From: Lineolata rhizophorae
Lineage: Eukaryota > Ascomycota > Dothideomycetes > Lineolatales > Lineolataceae
NCBI GenBank assembly: GCA_010093515.1
Contig: MU001671.1
Coordinates: 866,808 to 930,807 of the forward strand
DNA length: 64,000 nucleotides
Direction: 5' to 3'
The notes beneath the pieces were generated by a model that worked only from the letters and a program-made list of their open reading frames with translations, was not told the origin of the DNA and searched no databases. Shown here one piece after another: positions 23,155 through 34,137 of this stretch (the first letter of the stretch is position 1; every line of letters begins with the position of its first letter). Made by a program: the position numbers and the translations under genes.

Positions 23155-24347
23155 TCACTTAACGCGCGTGTCGAGCGCCAAGCGTTGCACCATCTTGAGC
23201 TCCAGCACGCCTTTCATCGTGTCCCTGAAGCCATAGAGCTCGTTGAGCCCCGCGCGCGTCAGATCTGGGCGCGTGCCGTCGGCGAGGCGCACCGTCGTCT
23301 TGAGCATGTAGGCGCCGCTGCTGTCGAGCGGGTGGAGGGAGCCAAAAGGCGGGAGAAAGCCGCGCGGGCGCTCCCGCAGTTGCTGCTGCTGGTACTGCTG
23401 GGCCGAAGGCACGGAGCTGCGACGCTCGGCCGGGAACTGGAGCACGCGATGAAGATGCAGGACGACGTTGTTGAGGACGAACTGGTAGCCTTCGAGGACG
23501 AACTCGGAGACGAACCTGGTCTAGCTTAGCAAGAAACAAAAAATAAAAAAGGCGCGTCTCTTGAACAAAACCTTCGGCGCCGTCCCTCTTGCGAGACACT
23601 CAATTGCACATACCTGTACCCCACCATGCGCATGTACTCGTCCACGTCACCACCCATAACCTCGTTCTGGGTGACGAACCGCAGCGTCGCATCCCTCATC
23701 TGGTCCACCCTGCCGGCCTCCGGCAAGTCCTCGAACCGTATCTGCCAGGGCCCGAAGTCGAGATCCTCGCCGCCGTCCCTCCCCGCGCCTTCATCTTCCT
23801 CCCACGCCCAGTCAACTTCCCTCACGCACGTCAGGTAGTGCAGCTCTCTCGCCGCCGCCACGGCAGCCGTCTGCCCTGCGCCCTGGCCTGATGCCGCACC
23901 AGCCGCACCTTGGCCCTGCGCACCCGCGCCAGCCCCACCGCCCGCCGCTCCCCCAGCGCCCCGTCCACGCTGCGCTTCCGCGGGCGTCGGCGTCGCACCG
24001 CCAGCCCCAGGACGACCTCCCGCGGCACCACCGGCACCAGCACCGCCGACCGACGCAGCACCACCCGGGACGGCTCTCCCAGGCGCGGCTCCGCTACCGC
24101 CAGCACCAGCACCACCGCCGGCGGCAGCGGCAGCGTTGGCGCTGCCGCTGCGGGCGACCTTGTCGGCGGCGACGCCCTGGGAGCCGCCGACGGCCGGGGG
24201 CGGCGGCGGCGGGATGCGGATCGGACGGTAGACGGCGTGGCGCTCGAGGAGGCGGGTGGGCTGCTGGGCGGTCAGGCCAGCGAGGATGTTTTTGATTTGG
24301 TCGAGGCGGGAGGCGGGGACGAGGGCGGAGAGGAAGAGTTCGTGCAT
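23155..24347 (-). CDS. MED18: Mediator complex subunit 18 (Srb5)
   Basis: Med18 is a head-module subunit of Mediator, which links activators to RNA polymerase II in the nucleus. Two exons (24347-23614 and 23515-23155) encode 364 residues. The 98-nt intron is GTATGT...ACCAG and restores VGYRFVSEFVLEGYQFVLNN. The start MHELFLSALVPASRLDQI and LTAQQPTRLLERHAVYRP are family hallmarks, and RADGTRPDL-like strand sequence closes the C-terminal sheet. Residues about 55-165 are an unusual Gly/Ala/Gln-rich low-complexity insert, encoded by very GC-rich DNA, lying between the first block and YLTCVREVDWAWEED. The gene is divergent from KGD4, with 1.7 kb between the two starts. Confidence 0.88.
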
Positions 24348-26052
24348 GGTATTTTTTTTTAATTTTCAATTTTACTTTTTTCTGGGCTCGCGGTCGAGGT
24401 TCGGTCTGGGAATGTACGAAGGGAAATGGGGCGTGAGGAGCTGAGGGCGGCAGGCGCGCGTCGTTTGAGGAAGGAGGCTGTGGGACTGACTGATTGACTA
24501 GGTCGTTGCGAGGCGAGTATCTCGAGGAAGGCGCCAACGGCCAGAAGGATGGAAGGGGAAGCTGGGGCGGTGCCTGACGTAAGTTCCCGGGCCCCGGGAA
24601 GCCCACCTCGAGCCAGCGGAGAAGAGGGCGAGGGCGACTGCGAGCGCGTCCGATGGCGAAGATCGCCGGGTGAACGTGGAGCTTGGTGTTGCGGCTCACG
24701 GGGCTCGATTGGAGCTAGGCAAGGAACGGGCGTGCGCTGCGTGCCTTCTCCAGGGCGGCCTGCGTGGCCGGGCCGCTGCGGCGCCGGTGAGCGAGTCCGA
24801 GCTCCGACCCCGTCGGCCGTAGGGCTGCGCTGCACGGACGGTCAGCGGAGGGCGGTGCTCCTTGGCCGACGCCAGAGATTTTTTCTTTTCCCCGGACGAG
24901 TGTTGTCCGGGGGAGCTGGATCGCGTCAGCGGCCGGCGATGCCGGCGCCCGCGGTTAACGGCCGAAACGGGGATAACGCGAAATTCAGCAACCAACGCAA
25001 ACGGACGGACGGCGAAGATTCTGCTCCGTCCCGGCGCCGCGTTGCTGATAGAGCAGAGCGAGGCCGTCTGCGGCGATAACGCACCGCAAAAAGAAAAAAA
25101 AAAAAACGTGTCGGCGTTGCGGGTGGGCGAGCAGCAGGTCTAGACCGGCCCGCAATTGGATGCGGCGTGCATGGAAAGACGAGAGCAGATTCTAGCGGCA
25201 GGCAGGAAAAGTCTGCGGACCAAGGGCGGCGTGGGTGCTGCAGCCCAAGCGCGGATTCTCACCCAATCGCCTGACGTATCCGCGACCGCGTGGGGGAGAA
25301 TGAAGCGGCGTGTGTTGCCTGTTGGGGGAACCAGCACGGGTTCGAAGCTCCAAATTCCGTGCATAATGGCTTCCCCCGGGTCGCAGGCTCTGCTTGCTCA
25401 CACGGCGCCGGCGGCCTAGCAGTGCCAGCAAGGCACCCGTGGGCACAAAGGCGGGAAGAGCTTTTCTTTCCCAGGCAGAGCATCAGACCATGCGCTCGTC
25501 ATTGCTCTAGCAGGCCGTTATCGGACTCGTAGCTTCGGTCCGGCGCATTTAGAGCAGCCAGGAACCCATCACCGCATCAACCAGGGCCCATCACAACTTC
25601 ACACAGCACAGCACAAAAAGACGGCTCAGCCCAGCGGCGCTTCCCCAAAGTCTAAGAGCCTTGCTTTCCCCGCGAAACCCCGGATTCCCAGCCAATATTT
25701 TGTCTCATTTTCATTGCTTTTGGCACCGGCTCCCCTCCGCTCAACAAATTCACAGCCGCCGGTGACGAAGAGGCTTGCACGCTGCGGCGCCGGCTCACAG
25801 CTCTCTTCCGAGCTCCGAAGCTAGCCCCGAGCGCAGCCCACCCAAGAAGGATTCCCCGGGTTCGGCCCCGACCACACGCAGTCGCCGACAGCTCCGCCAG
25901 CTATAACCTCCGAGCTCCGCCCACATATCGCGCTGCAGCACGGAAGCGTTCAGATCTCACACCCCCTTCCCATTGCGCTCTCGACGCTACTTCTGCCGCT
26001 GCAACCACCAAAACACTTAACTCTCTGAAACACAACACACGCCGCCACCACA
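24348..26052. other. Divergent intergenic region, MED18 / KGD4
   Basis: This 1.7 kb, GC-rich region carries the promoters of two genes on opposite strands. An A-run lies at about 25099-25106. The last 150 bases before KGD4 are C/T-rich. Overlapping frames on both strands have no recognisable domain. Confidence 0.5.
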
Positions 26053-26583
26053 ATGCGTGCCACTCTTCGCCTCCTCTCCGGGCAGCGGCAGCCCATGATC
26101 CGGTTCGTGGGGAAGCGGCACCCGACACACCGTACGTTTTCCCATCTCTTCCTCTCGCCCGCGCCTTCCCATCATCACTCCTCCGCACCTACCCTCACCA
26201 CCCCAACTCTCACAAACTCTACTCCCCCCACCCTTCCCCTGCACGCCATCCCCAGCCCAACTAACCACAACCACCCCTCCTCAGACGCCGACCCAACCCC
26301 GCAAACCCACCCCGCGGCCCCGGCCCCACTCCCCAACACCTTCGCCTCCTACCGGCAGACGGCGCAGCAGCACGGCCCGCTCAACAAGCCGTTCCACTCG
26401 CTCGGCACGGCGCCGGCGCCGGGCCGCATCGGCGCCCAACCGGCCTCGGCCCTCGGCGACGTCCGGCCCGCCCGCGGCGAGGCCTGGGACCGCAACGAGC
26501 TGCCGGCGCGCTTCCGCCGCCGGCCGCTCACCCCGGCCGAGATCGAGGCCGTCGAGAGCGGCGGCGCCAGCGTGTATGCCTAG
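26053..26583 (+). CDS. KGD4: Kgd4/Ymr31: mitochondrial 2-oxoglutarate dehydrogenase subunit 4
   Basis: This is a small mitochondrial protein first catalogued as ribosomal protein Ymr31 and now known as the linker that holds E3 to the 2-oxoglutarate dehydrogenase complex. Exons 26053-26131 and 26285-26583 encode 125 residues. The N-terminus MRATLRLLSGQRQPMIRFVG is basic and amphipathic, as in a mitochondrial presequence. The family core is PHPASP-like sequence, then FASYRQTAQQHGPL and the closing RFRRRPLTPAEIEAVESGGA. The 153-nt intron is a multiple of three and contains no stop in the coding frame, so unspliced RNA would still encode a longer protein (176 residues). The splice is supported by family spacing and a CTCAG acceptor. 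Confidence 0.85.
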   Translation: MRATLRLLSGQRQPMIRFVGKRHPTHRTFSHLFLSPAPSHHHSSAPTLTTPTLTNSTPPTLPLHAIPSPTNHNHPSSDADPTPQTHPAAPAPLPNTFASYRQTAQQHGPLNKPFHSLGTAPAPGRIGAQPASALGDVRPARGEAWDRNELPARFRRRPLTPAEIEAVESGGASVYA

Positions 26584-28026
26584 ACGTGAAGACGAGGAAG
26601 GGCATTGTCTTGACGGGCGTGTCGGCCGGCTCGCGGTTGTATATATAATCCCCGCGGCCGCCCGGCCGCCCGGCGACTTTCTGTTCGGTCTCACCGTGGT
26701 ATTGGTGCCGAGTATGGGGCACCTGGGAACGGGTGTGGTTGGGATTATCATTTCGGGAGGGAAAGAGGGGAATTGCTCCTGCCTTGTGTGGTTTATTAGG
26801 TCCCTTGGAATGCCTCCCTCTTCACCGTATCCGGGTTACGTTTCGGGAAAAAGGATAGGTGCCTTTGTACGAATTGCCTGGTGGAAGGGATGGCCAGCTA
26901 TCTGACTGCCCCACCCGTGGCGACGATGGAGGGGAGGAGCACCAATTACCAGGTCTTTACGGGCGGTTTATGGGCTTTCTTATGTTTGGGCGGACCCGGG
27001 GTGTGCACTGTCAAGTGTTCTGGAGCTGAGAGACTGTAAATATTCGAGGTCAGCCTTTAGATTTTTTAGAGCCGTCGGCCTCTAAGCTTGTATTCGTGTT
27101 AGAAAATGCGAGATTAGTACTTTCAGATTAATCAACATGACCACAAATGCTTTTTGCATCACATAAGCAAGCCGATCAATCGCCGTGACAAGCGCTGGAT
27201 ATGTGGTTTAGACTACTGATATCATCATTCCCAATTGGTTACGAGATAAGCCGATGGGAGGGGGGAGGGGGTTTAATAGCTTGATACGGTGAGCACTGTT
27301 CGCTTTCCATCTTTAGCGCTTCCGAGCTTCCACATGTTCTAGCAACTCATTCACGGACATGGAAAAGAACTCCCTCGAGTCTTCCAAGAAGGGGAACAGG
27401 AGTGGACTTCGGAGCACTGATTACTGCGTACAACTATGGTCAAGACACCGCAATTGGCCGTTAGTCATTCCAGACTCCGCAGCCGCCAAGGCAGCGGACC
27501 AGATCTGGTTATGTATCTAAAATGCAATCCTATAATGTACGGCTTGCCAACGGTTATACATGGTCATATGTTCGCGCAAAGTGTGCGACAGCAGAAGATG
27601 GACATGCATGGACGCCCGAAAAAGGAAAGATGCCCACCAACGCCAAAGCCTCATAGTACCCGGAACAACGGCAGAGGAAAGTCCCGGCATACGCGAACCC
27701 TACGGATCCTAGAATCACTCTGGGACCGGACTTAGCCATCGAAGGAAAGAACAAGGAAACAGATGTTACAGCGCAGGAAATCGAAAGGCTCAAAATACTC
27801 GGGCAAGAAAAGCCATGCGAATGACTAAAAGCTAAAAAGAACACAATCAAGAAAGGCAGAAGAATCAATCTACGAATGCAATGCTTCGCACATCTACCCA
27901 GTCTCCTTCCCATCTAGTGGACTAGGCGTGCGGAAAACTCCGGCAGAACCGTACAATTTCCCATGAACCCCCCCACCTCTCCCCCACACCTAGCCCAATC
28001 TCTCCCAAAATAACCAAACCAACCCA
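26584..28026. other. Intergenic, convergent
   Basis: This 1.4 kb lies between the 3' ends of KGD4 and the second TCP11 gene. There is a G-run at about 27257-27270. No gene is recognised. Confidence 0.5.
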
Positions 28027-30984
28027 TTAACGCATGACCTGATCCACGTCCGCCTCGTCACCCGCCCTCTCCAACTCCTCCGAGATCTGCTCGTACCACG
28101 TCCCGTGCGCCTTGCGGTCCACGTCGCTGATGCGCGTCAGCACGTCGACCATGTCTCCCACCTGCGCGATGAACTCCGGCAGCCCGGCCGAGGCGAGCCC
28201 TTCCGTGGCCGTCGAGGCGGCACGCACACGCTCGCCCGAACTGATGGCGGACAAGCGCGAGAAGACGTGCGTCTTGAGGCGCGTGAACAGCACCTTCATC
28301 ACGGGGTCCGCCAGACGACCCACAGCTGCCTGTGAGAGCAGCCTCCCGATGGTGCTGTCTAGCGTGGCGCGCGTAGATGCAGGCATGGCATGCGAGGTCT
28401 CGATAGTAGCGAGGACGCGAGCAGGAATGTTGGGAGTGGTGGGACGAGGAGAGTCCTCGCCGTTGTTGTTGTTGTTGCTGGTGGAAGCGCCGTAGCCGTC
28501 CTTCAGCAACTCCCAAATCCTATTGGCTTGCGGTTTCCATTGCGAGCGCACGTCCCGCTTTAGCAAATTTTTGGCGGTTAGGAGTATGGCCCCAATAACG
28601 GTAATCTTCACCGCGTCGGCGCGGATTCGGGTGATGCGAGCCCTGTCGAGCTCGAGCGTCTCTGGCAGCTCGGAGTCATGGAGCGGCATTGACGCGATGG
28701 CCAGATCGACGAGACCACGGGCGTATATCTTCTGCAACGTGGTTCCAGAACGGTAAAGCGGGTCGCGCCGGTCAGCTTCCGTGAGGATGTTAACCGTTGC
28801 ATTGCGCCACCAGCGTGTGGTCCTCTGAAGGGTGATAGACTTGGATTCTAGATCCTGCGCAAACATGCGCTGTTCGTAGCCCCCCGATTCCTTGATAAGC
28901 GTTGGCGCCGCGTTCATCAAAAGGAAGTTCGAATAATCCAGTGACAAGAGATCAATCACATGAAGCAGTTTGAAGAGCTTCTCGATCATCTCCGCCAAAT
29001 CGCCGGGCTTCTCCATCTCCTCTACTAATGCGTTAACCTGTTCATCGCGGAAAGGTGCGCATAGCTTTGGCAGAATCGATGCCATAAAAGCGAAGAATTT
29101 CTCGTAAGAGAAGACGCCTTGAGCGCACTGAGTTTGTACGTGGCTCGGGTCCAGAACCTCGGAGATCAGCGAATGCATCGAGTTGCCCGGCTTGAGCAGC
29201 TTGAGTAGTTTAGCCCGAATGTTCTCGGCCATGGCAACGGTCCAGCTATCGCCTTCCCCATTTTCGAATCCTCGCCGCATGCTATCACAGACGGAACGGT
29301 TGATGGCGTTGCGCAGGTCTGAATGTGGGGACACGTCAACCCGATAATCCTTGTCGATTGCCAGCTCATGAACAAGGACCCGATTGGGCGGCACGACCGA
29401 GAAGAGTCTGGTCAGAGAGTTGGACTGGAAACCTTCGCCTTGCGGCTCATGTTCGCTATGGGTAATTTGGGAGGCCGTGTCAACGTTGCTTGTGGACGCT
29501 TCCGCGTTGGAATTATTCGTGGAGGTGTCCTCGGCAAGTCTTGGACGCACATCCCCAACAGGTCTCCTCTTTGGCCTTGACCGTCTGCTCTCTCTTATGG
29601 CCTTCTTGATAAGCATGTTGGCACGCTCAGGACCAGCCAGCTTCCGAATCCTGCTCAACAGGATGACTTGATTGTCACGGATGCCTTCCCGGTAGTCACT
29701 GGCCACCTCTCCTCGTGTGTCGTCCTTTACAGTCTGCCAGATAGCATCGAGATTGACGAATGAAGCCACCATAGTCTCGATCAACGCGGACGAATCCCTT
29801 GCCTTCCAGTCTCCAAACGCAGTCACGAATGCCGTATGCGCGAACGAGACGGTTTCAACTTGGGTCGGAGGCGGAGTGTACCGATTGAAAGCGGTAACCT
29901 TAGAAAGAGCGTTTTCGAACGATATCATAAGATCCTTTGCCTTCGTGATGAGATCCTGCTCCTGATCGCCATCCTTACTCAGAACGGCCGTAGGATGGCC
30001 TAAAATGAGGTAGGCACTGAGGAATGTCCTGGTGGTCGTTGACTCCTTCGCATTCGCTGCCTCTTCCTTATCCATAAGGCCAAATAAAGATAGTAGCTTA
30101 GCGGTAGCTTTTAAGACTCTGTCCTCGCTGAGGAGAGCGCCAACATCTTCAAAACTAGTGTCATGGACACGATCGATAGACAGACCCAGGTTGGCAAAGG
30201 CTTCAACCGTCTTCCGCCTCTGCTGCGTTCTCCAAGCCGTTTGCAGCCTCGTTGCCGCGGCCTCGTCATCCAAGAGAGGCTGAATAGCAGCAGCGACGTT
30301 CTTCGCCTCCTGGGCGGGTTGACTCGCCGTTCGCGGGCGCCGGCCATTCCGCCTATAAAACATCCGCCTACGCTCCGCCTCCGCGTGCTTCTCCTCCATT
30401 TCAAGCCGGTACCGGCGCTCCTCTGCAGCCTTCCGTTCCTTATTGTCCTCGGCAACCTTCTTCGCGCGGCGCACCTCCTCGGCGCAAACGGCCGCCACTT
30501 GAGCAAGGTGTCTCTCGCGCGCCTGCTGGGCGGCCAAGGCGCGCTCCTCGCTGTTGGACGTGCGCGGCGCCGCCTTCGCCAACGCGGCTCGCAACCGCAC
30601 CTGCTCGGCGTGAGCGGCGCGGTCGGCGAGCCGCGCCTTGCGGCTCTCGATGATGGAGGCCCGCCGCAGGTGCTGCGCGACGTGGTTGCTCTGGCAGGCC
30701 GGGCGCCGGCCCGACGTGTGCGAGTGCGTCGACGACATCGAGTTGCGGCGCGAGGATGCGGCCGACGACTTGCGGCGGGTCACCGAGGGGCGGTAGAAGC
30801 GCGCGGCGATACGGGGCGGGGGCGCGAGCGATGGCATCTGCGAAGCGCTGTCGGCGCCGCCGCCGCGGCCGCCGTCGGAGAAGTACATGTCATCCGAGTC
30901 CACTTCGGGGATGTCGGCAGACGGTTGTTGGAGTTCGGGGAGGTCGTCGACCTCGAAGTCGACGCGTGAAGTATGGCTGCTCAT
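28027..30984 (-). CDS. TCP11-domain protein with an IQ motif
   Basis: This is a single-exon, 985-residue protein. Residues about 1-110 are disordered and Ser-rich. Residues 110-212 are highly charged (Arg/Glu/Ala-rich), probably a long helix or coiled coil. An IQ-like calmodulin-binding segment lies at 243-262 (ATRLQTAWRTQQRRKTVEAF). The TCP11 region spans about 540-960, with NRVLVHELAIDKDYRV, MHSLISEVLDPSHVQTQCAQ, SILPKLCAPFRDEQV, HVIDLLSLDYSNFLL and AQDLESKSITLQRTTRWW. Its LDP-to-CAPFRDEQV block matches the LDT-to-CAPMRDAWV block of the Sok1-like protein at 10.9-13.1 kb. The combination suggests calcium/calmodulin-linked regulation, which is inference. There is an Asn run encoded at about 28457-28472. 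Confidence 0.85.
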   Translation of the reverse strand: MSSHTSRVDFEVDDLPELQQPSADIPEVDSDDMYFSDGGRGGGADSASQMPSLAPPPRIAARFYRPSVTRRKSSAASSRRNSMSSTHSHTSGRRPACQSNHVAQHLRRASIIESRKARLADRAAHAEQVRLRAALAKAAPRTSNSEERALAAQQARERHLAQVAAVCAEEVRRAKKVAEDNKERKAAEERRYRLEMEEKHAEAERRRMFYRRNGRRPRTASQPAQEAKNVAAAIQPLLDDEAAATRLQTAWRTQQRRKTVEAFANLGLSIDRVHDTSFEDVGALLSEDRVLKATAKLLSLFGLMDKEEAANAKESTTTRTFLSAYLILGHPTAVLSKDGDQEQDLITKAKDLMISFENALSKVTAFNRYTPPPTQVETVSFAHTAFVTAFGDWKARDSSALIETMVASFVNLDAIWQTVKDDTRGEVASDYREGIRDNQVILLSRIRKLAGPERANMLIKKAIRESRRSRPKRRPVGDVRPRLAEDTSTNNSNAEASTSNVDTASQITHSEHEPQGEGFQSNSLTRLFSVVPPNRVLVHELAIDKDYRVDVSPHSDLRNAINRSVCDSMRRGFENGEGDSWTVAMAENIRAKLLKLLKPGNSMHSLISEVLDPSHVQTQCAQGVFSYEKFFAFMASILPKLCAPFRDEQVNALVEEMEKPGDLAEMIEKLFKLLHVIDLLSLDYSNFLLMNAAPTLIKESGGYEQRMFAQDLESKSITLQRTTRWWRNATVNILTEADRRDPLYRSGTTLQKIYARGLVDLAIASMPLHDSELPETLELDRARITRIRADAVKITVIGAILLTAKNLLKRDVRSQWKPQANRIWELLKDGYGASTSNNNNNGEDSPRPTTPNIPARVLATIETSHAMPASTRATLDSTIGRLLSQAAVGRLADPVMKVLFTRLKTHVFSRLSAISSGERVRAASTATEGLASAGLPEFIAQVGDMVDVLTRISDVDRKAHGTWYEQISEELERAGDEADVDQVMR

Positions 30985-33900
30985 TTCCGTTGTGTATGTG
31001 CTAGGTGAACGAATGGAGGGTTGCGTAGATGTAGTGAAGGCGAGGGTTTGCGATCGGCGAGATAGATAGAGAAGAAAATCTTAGGAGGGCAACTACGATC
31101 GCCGAGCGGCCGTCCGATGTTGGAAAGTGAGCATCAACCTATGGGAGGTCCTGGCGAAAGCCGTCTACGACTTGCCGGATAACAACAAGTTCAAGAACGA
31201 CCGCGACACTCAGGAAAGATGTTAGGGAAGAAATGCCGCGCAAGGCGCACCCGAAATATGTGGCGAATGAAGAGAATAGGAAGGAGAAAGGAAAGGTGGG
31301 CGCGAGGGCGAGGCAGGCAAGCTGCCTCTGCAGGCTGAAATGCGGGAGGTTGGTGATGACGAAGAGCGGGCGGCGCGGACGGGAGTTTGCCCTGTCGCAG
31401 ATCCTTGGAAGTTCGTCGAAGCCGCAATCTTCGCCGCCACCAAAATAATGGCGCGCTATTGCCCGACCCGGATTAGCCACCGCCGCCCGAGCTTCCGACC
31501 TTCGTAAATTGGTGCAAGATCCCTCAGATCCGAGGCAGTCGATGCCCCAAAATAGATTCCAAAACAACTGGAGGTCCCTCCGGAAACAAGTTATCGCGCT
31601 TTAAGCCTTCGAAAGGACCTATGCTTCTCTGCACATATTATTTGTGTTTATCCACACGCAGCTTGTTTCAAACAATGCTTTAGCACATCGTGAGTCACAT
31701 ATAAACATACCTATGCTCATGAGTCGCATGTGATCCTCGCCTCCTCGGATCCCATTACTAAACGACGATTACAATTCACGCGCCACTTCGATATTTATCC
31801 AGAACTATCTAGTAACTTCTTCAATAACTTGCTCCATAAGCTCAGCTATAGAGCCCAGAATAAGAATGTGAATGTATCGATCTCCCTGCACTAGGAAAGT
31901 ACGATTACACTACTCAGTGGAAAAGGTTATCAACAAACAGCCAACTAATGCCTCTCCTGCATGCACAGCTCTGAAAATAACACGTGACCATTTAAATTAT
32001 ATTCAATATGGGTTTTAAAAATCTGAAAATACGTTTGCATCTTGCTTGCTTCGTGAAGCCAATTTCACCTTCCGACAAAGAGTGAGTAATCCAAGCCATC
32101 AGTGGTGTGTCATTGGAGTGTCAATGAAGTCAACTAAGAACTCAACTACGAAATCTTCATATACACCCTTTTTTTCCTGTGATGCATAAAAACGTTCACG
32201 TGATTCAACCATTTTATACTTCAATTAGCGTGAAAATGGCCCTGGTATGCTAAATGAATGAACCCACAGACCATATTTTGTGACTGACTATTTGAGCAGT
32301 GGACTCCGTAACCAGCTACTTCCCATGCAACATCCAAATGCGGTTGATCCAGCATGGGAAGAAAGCTCAGCCCACCAACCTTTATAGACCTATACGCCTA
32401 AAAGCCTTGCCTCATAATTTACTGTTCGTTCTCATCAGGCAGGTCGTACATGCCCGACACCATGTCCACCACGCCACTCTACCCGTCGAGCCCATCTATC
32501 TGATCAATCGGCTTTGCCGTGCCAACGAACTCGGCCTCGAAAGAGATCCGACCCATCCATGCACGTCCGCCTTTGCCGATCCAGACGGCTCCTTTCCCAC
32601 GTACCTACCCTGTACGGGATGAATCAGACGTCGCACGGACGCAGGGCTGGCACGGCGGGCGGCTACGTTGTGGAAGCTAGGTAGGCAGGTGGATACGAAA
32701 GCAAAGAGGCCGGGAACCTACCACGGAAATTCTTACCCGATTCTTCCTATGACAGGCCTTTTTTCTAGCCTTGTCCTCGCCGAATTGGTCAAGGCATGTG
32801 AACGGTGTCCTCTGTTCTCCCTCTATCCGCGGAGCAGGCATAAGAACGGTACTCGCGACGGGACGGCCTTTGTCCATAGTCCCACGAAGATTGAATGACA
32901 GCCGGCCTGTGAACGTCAGGTCGCTAGGAGTCGAGGTTTAGCTGTTGACAAGCACGGAGTAACGTGTACGCGTAACGCATCCAGTGGCCTGAGGTTCTCG
33001 AGATGGCGGAATCTGGCCGCGCAGCATGAGCGGTGATGGGCGAACGAGCCACTTGCGAGGGAGGCACAAAAGCGGGATGCTCAAGTACAGTACCTCCCGC
33101 CGACCGTTGCGGCGAGTACGACGCGACCATAACGGGTGCTGTGGAACCCTTTTTAGTTCTAGTACCAGAGTTAAGGTTATTTGGCCAACTCACCAATAGC
33201 ACGCAGCCCTTCCATGGCGTAGAATGGTCCTTCGGGGAACCGACTCGCCTGGCGTGCTACTCGGGGGAAGGCAACCACGGTTGACCCCGAGCACCAGCTG
33301 CCCAATCGAGCAAATACATCACTACCACGTTACAGGTATTTACTGGAATGTGTTCTTTATTTGATGCCACATCTACGCGAACTCCCAACAAGCTGTCAGC
33401 CACCGCGCGTCTCGATGCAGAAGCCCTTCCGCTGCGTTGTTGCAACGTCGTGGCCTGACAAGCTCATGCATCTATCCGCCTCTCAGGGGATCGCCTTCAT
33501 TGTGTCGACTTCGGTTCTCCTGCACCAAGTTTTTGTCAAGACCCCGTAGTTATACATGTCCACATAATCAATGACCATTGGTTTGGGTCGTGAAACCCGG
33601 ACCGCGCTTGCCCCATACGACAAACCGAACGAAAAATGGTAAAAGATGCTGCTGATGGGTATAGCCGCCTCTTTTGAAACAAGACTCTCGATGACAGGAT
33701 GCAAAGAAAGAGAAGAAAGAGAAAACCCGTTTCAGCCGAACGCGAATCAATGTGTACTCATTGCTCCAGTGACAGCGAAGCAAGCAACTCATGCAAGGAC
33801 GAAATTTGTAGCGCTTGACGAGGTCGGCAGCCACCCGCATAAGGTAGCCACAAGCAATTAGAGCTTTCTTGTGGAAAACAATGAGCCACTCAATCGATGC

Positions 33901-34137
33901 TTCGCCCACCTATTATTATGTGCCCCGCAGTAAGACGTAGAAGAATTCGTAATCGTAAAGGAGCGGAATGGCCCGCGCATGTAGGCACGATGCCTAAAAA
34001 TTAGGTACTACGGGACGTCGTCGCATCTGTGACTCGATACGCCCGTTTTCGATGATATTTGTACAATGCGAAGTGAACTCGAACACAGCAAAAGTGGAAA
34101 AGGAAATTCCATCCCTGACGGATGACATCCGATCATG
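30985..34137. other. Gene-free stretch of 3.2 kb
   Basis: No gene is recognised. The segment 31.6-32.3 kb is visibly A/T-rich. CACGTG occurs at 31981-31986 and the octamer TCACGTGA at 32196-32203. Open frames are short and overlapping. Confidence 0.45.

Noticed and set aside
23589-24362. Several long + strand frames over MED18
   Set aside because: They are antisense shadows of the GC-rich MED18 coding exon, with no independent family sequence.
25340-25352. GGTTCGAA string resembling a tRNA T-loop
   Set aside because: No acceptor stem, D-arm or anticodon arm could be found in the surrounding 80 bases; similar strings near 21668 also failed.
31139-31567. 142-codon minus frame
   Set aside because: Overlapping frames in two other phases and on the other strand, and no recognisable protein sequence.
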